Assembly: GCA_934149005.1 (NCBI GenBank)
Contig: CAKPDN010000003.1
Span: 84,870 to 148,869, forward strand
From: an uncultured Clostridia bacterium
GTDB lineage: Bacteria > Bacillota > Clostridia > TANB77 > CAG-508
Direction of reading: 5' to 3'
Length of the DNA stretch: 64,000 nucleotides
Below are positions 61,577 to 64,000 of this stretch, one piece after another (the first letter of the stretch is position 1; each line of letters begins with the position of its first letter). The translations under genes and the position numbers were made by a program. Below the pieces are notes generated by a model. That model had not been told where the DNA came from and made no database searches. It was given only the letters and a program-made list of their open reading frames with translations.

Positions 61577-64000
61577 TTGAAAATAAAAAAGAATAAGAAA
61601 ACAATTATAATTATTATATTAGTAATTTTATTAATATTAGCATTTTTAATAATATGTAACAATGATAAAATAAGAAGTAAGTTAAAAACAGCAATATTTA
61701 AAGAAGAACCAATAAAAGAAATAACATATGAAATATATTCAAATAAAAATAATATAATAAGATTATTAGTTAGTGTAACAGACACAGAAAATGGAATTGA
61801 AGAAATACAATTACCAGATGGAGGAATATTAACAGGAAGTAATAGAACACAGATGGGAATAGATTATAAAATAGAAGAAGATGGAGAATACACTTTTAAA
61901 TATAAATCTTCAACAGGAGAAGAAATAAAAGACACATTAGTAGTAAATGATGAATTTAGAAATAATTTAATTGGAATAGAAAAAATACAAGAAGTATCAA
62001 CAGAACAAGATTATAAAATAACAAAAAAATATGATGGAACAGAAGAATATAAATATTATTATGCTATAGGGGAAAATAATACAGATTGGTTAGAACTATC
62101 AAATAAAGAAATAATAAATATAGACATGTATAAAATAATAGAGAACAATTTACAAAATGAAGATAAAACCACAACATTAAAAGTAAAAAAAGTAAATAAA
62201 TATGGAAATACAGTAGAAGTAGCAAAAAAGATTAAGGACATGCAAAAAGTAGAAAATTTATATAACAAAGAAGAAAAAGTAATAGAAGGAGAAAGTATAA
62301 TAGCATGTATACGAGATAATGAAATAGAGTCAGGAAATTATACATTAAAAGTAAATGGAGAAGAATATCCAGCAGAAATATATAATTATGATGAAAACAT
62401 GAATTATATAACAGACAAAAACTTAGGAACATCAGAAGAAGATAGCAGAATGTTAATAATGAAATATAATGGAAACTTAAATATAGAAAAAGAAAACTTA
62501 ATAACAGCACAAACTAGAAAAAAAGGAATGTTTATATATGTAGCAGGAGAATTAACAAATAATGGAGAAATAAGTATGACAGCAAGAGGAGCAAAAGCAG
62601 AAGGACAAGATGTATATTTATGGAAATATGATAGTGGAGAATATGAATATGTACCAGCAATAGGTGCAACAGGCGGTGAAAGTGTATCAATAGTAGCAGA
62701 AAGAGGAAAATCAGTTACCAAAGAAGGAGTATCAGGATATAAAGGATTATATCATAAGTGTCGGAGGAGGAGGCTCAGGTTATGCATCAGCTACTACAAC
62801 ATCATGGTCTAGTTGGATTGGTGCTTCAACATCAGGTGAAGGAGGAAGAGGAACATCTTATTCAGGAGGAACTGGAGGAGGTGGTGCAGCCAGCCGAGAC
62901 AGCAGTGCAACTGCAAAACCAGGAGAACAAAATGGTGGAGCAGGAGGAAGTGGATTTACGAGTACAAGTAGTTCAGCATATGAAGATGGAGCAGGAGGAG
63001 CTGGAAATCCAGGTGCAAAAGGCGGAAATGATGGAACAGGAGGCTTAATTATTTTATATGCTACACAATTTAGTAATAGAGGAAATATTACTTCGCAAGG
63101 AAGTGATGCAATAGGAGGAGCTTCAGGAGGAGGATCAATAAATATATTTTATGATAAATTGATAGAAGAAGGAAAAACAAATATTAGTGGTGGGAAAAGC
63201 AAAAGTAGTGGAAATGGTGGAGATGGTTGTGTAGTCTTTCAAGATATTAATGCAAAACAACCAGCATCAATCGCAACTACAATTATATATGTAGATAGTA
63301 ATAATGGAGATGATTTGACAGGTGATGGAACAGCAGAAAAACCAATTAGAACATTAGATGGTATTGCAGATAATAAAATGGTAGATAATGGATATAAATA
63401 TAAAATTATTTTAAAAGATGGTGTATATAATTTAACAACGAAAATATTTGAATTAAACTGTGATAAATCAATAGATATTATTGGAAATAAAGAGAAAACA
63501 ACATTAGTGGTTAATGGCCTATATCCTAATAGCGGAGGAGGAAATGAAAAATATAAGGTTAACTTTTATAGATTAATATGGAATGGTATATCTGCACCGA
63601 CTAATGCGATATTTTTAAGAAATAATATTGATTTTTATAATGTTGTATTTAAAATGGAATTTTCATCAGCTGCTTATAGTTATTTTGTTCCATATACAGA
63701 AACATATAGTTTCTACAATTGTACAATAGATAAAAAAGTAGCTGCAATGTTAAGAACTACACATGGAACAATAAAATTAACAAATTGTTATGGAGGATTT
63801 ACATCAGGATATAGTACAAATGATAGTGATTGGGACTACCAGACAAATAGAATATTAAGTACATATACATTAGGGAATGATTACAGTATTACAGAAGATG
63901 AAAGTTTATGGAAAAACATAGGAACAGGTACAAATCCTGATGGAAGCCAAGCTAATTTAGGAGTATATGGAGGAGCATATTCTTGGGATAATGATGATGA
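61577..64000 (+). CDS. Large membrane-anchored glycine-rich/beta-helix surface protein, +1 frameshift at CGG (cut by right edge)
   Basis: TTG start with GAGGTGA. A lysine-rich start and one helix (about 8-27) anchor the protein; about 300 residues with Ig-like features follow. The first frame reaches TGT CGG (CGG 62762-62764), then reads Arg-rich nonsense and stops at 62812. The +1 frame gives a Gly/Ser-rich region (GGGGSGYASATTTSW), then LIILYATQFSNRGNITSQG, then IIYVDSNNGDDLTGDGTAEK, the typical opening of a right-handed beta-helix, and stays open to base 64000. So at least 807 residues are encoded. The break lies between about 62738 and 62764; the exact base is less certain than in spoIVB. 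Probably an adhesin-like wall-exposed protein. Confidence 0.75.

Noticed and set aside
62758..63048. A 96-residue Glu/Gln-rich frame in the glycine-rich gene
   Set aside because: It is the third frame of a GGA-repeat region; the neighbouring frame is open for 1.2 kb and gives recognisable domains.

Overview
The window reads as a chromosomal segment of a very AT-rich, endospore-forming, monoderm member of the Clostridia, probably an uncultured gut-type lineage. The evidence is codon use (Arg almost always AGA, Gly mostly GGA), strong AGGAGG ribosome binding sites, frequent TTG starts, sigma-A promoters, and the spore genes for an alpha/beta SASP, SpoIVB and SpoVG. Gene order is also typical of Firmicutes: era-yqzL-recO and rimP-nusA-ylxR-ylxQ-infB-rbfA-nrnA-truB.

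Layout. Bases 1-1258 hold the end of a restriction-modification pair. 1.3-6.6 kb: FemAB-type ligase, alanine racemase, DUF1189-like membrane protein, FtsH. 7.2-10.5 kb: PepV-like dipeptidase, an orphan transketolase N-terminal subunit, and the L21 leader with rplU and rpmA. 10.6-16.2 kb: a broken prepilin-like gene, a GT4 glycosyltransferase, era, yqzL, recO, hpf, a small prepilin-like gene and a SASP. 16.4-28.8 kb: one long operon for a Tad-like filament or secretion machine (CpaB-like, two ParA-like proteins, CpaF-like ATPase, fused TadB/TadC-like platform, eight pilin-like proteins). 29-35.3 kb: spoIVB, murC, spoVG, asd, GT2. 35.3-42.8 kb: the translation-factor operon. 43-50 kb: hypothetical genes, PBP1A-type synthase, cysS, a phosphodiesterase-fold protein, and an unusual HIT protein. 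51-61.1 kb: galE, argS, SPFH/NfeD pair, miaB, mutS, dapA. From 61.6 kb to the edge runs a large glycine-rich, beta-helix surface protein.

Main observation. Five genes (CpaF-like ATPase, the first pilin-like gene, spoIVB, a 279-residue hypothetical gene and the surface protein) each carry a +1 frame break, and each break sits at an in-frame CGG codon. Skipping the C restores the correct protein and turns the site into a glycine codon. In spoIVB and the ATPase, conserved motifs fix the break to that exact base. I found no in-frame CGG in any intact core gene, although CGG occurs dozens of times out of frame. The only other in-frame CGGs are five codons in three foreign-looking minus-strand genes. 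This suggests programmed +1 frameshifting (or CGGN quadruplet decoding) at CGG. A systematic sequence error is the main alternative and can be tested.

The intergenic spaces are rich in palindromes: a 395-bp nested palindrome between murC and spoVG with a smaller relative near 7 kb, a perfect 47-bp inverted repeat after recO, paired 30-nt REP-like hairpins, and a MITE-like hairpin before galE. No tRNA, rRNA, CRISPR array, transposase or prophage was recognised.
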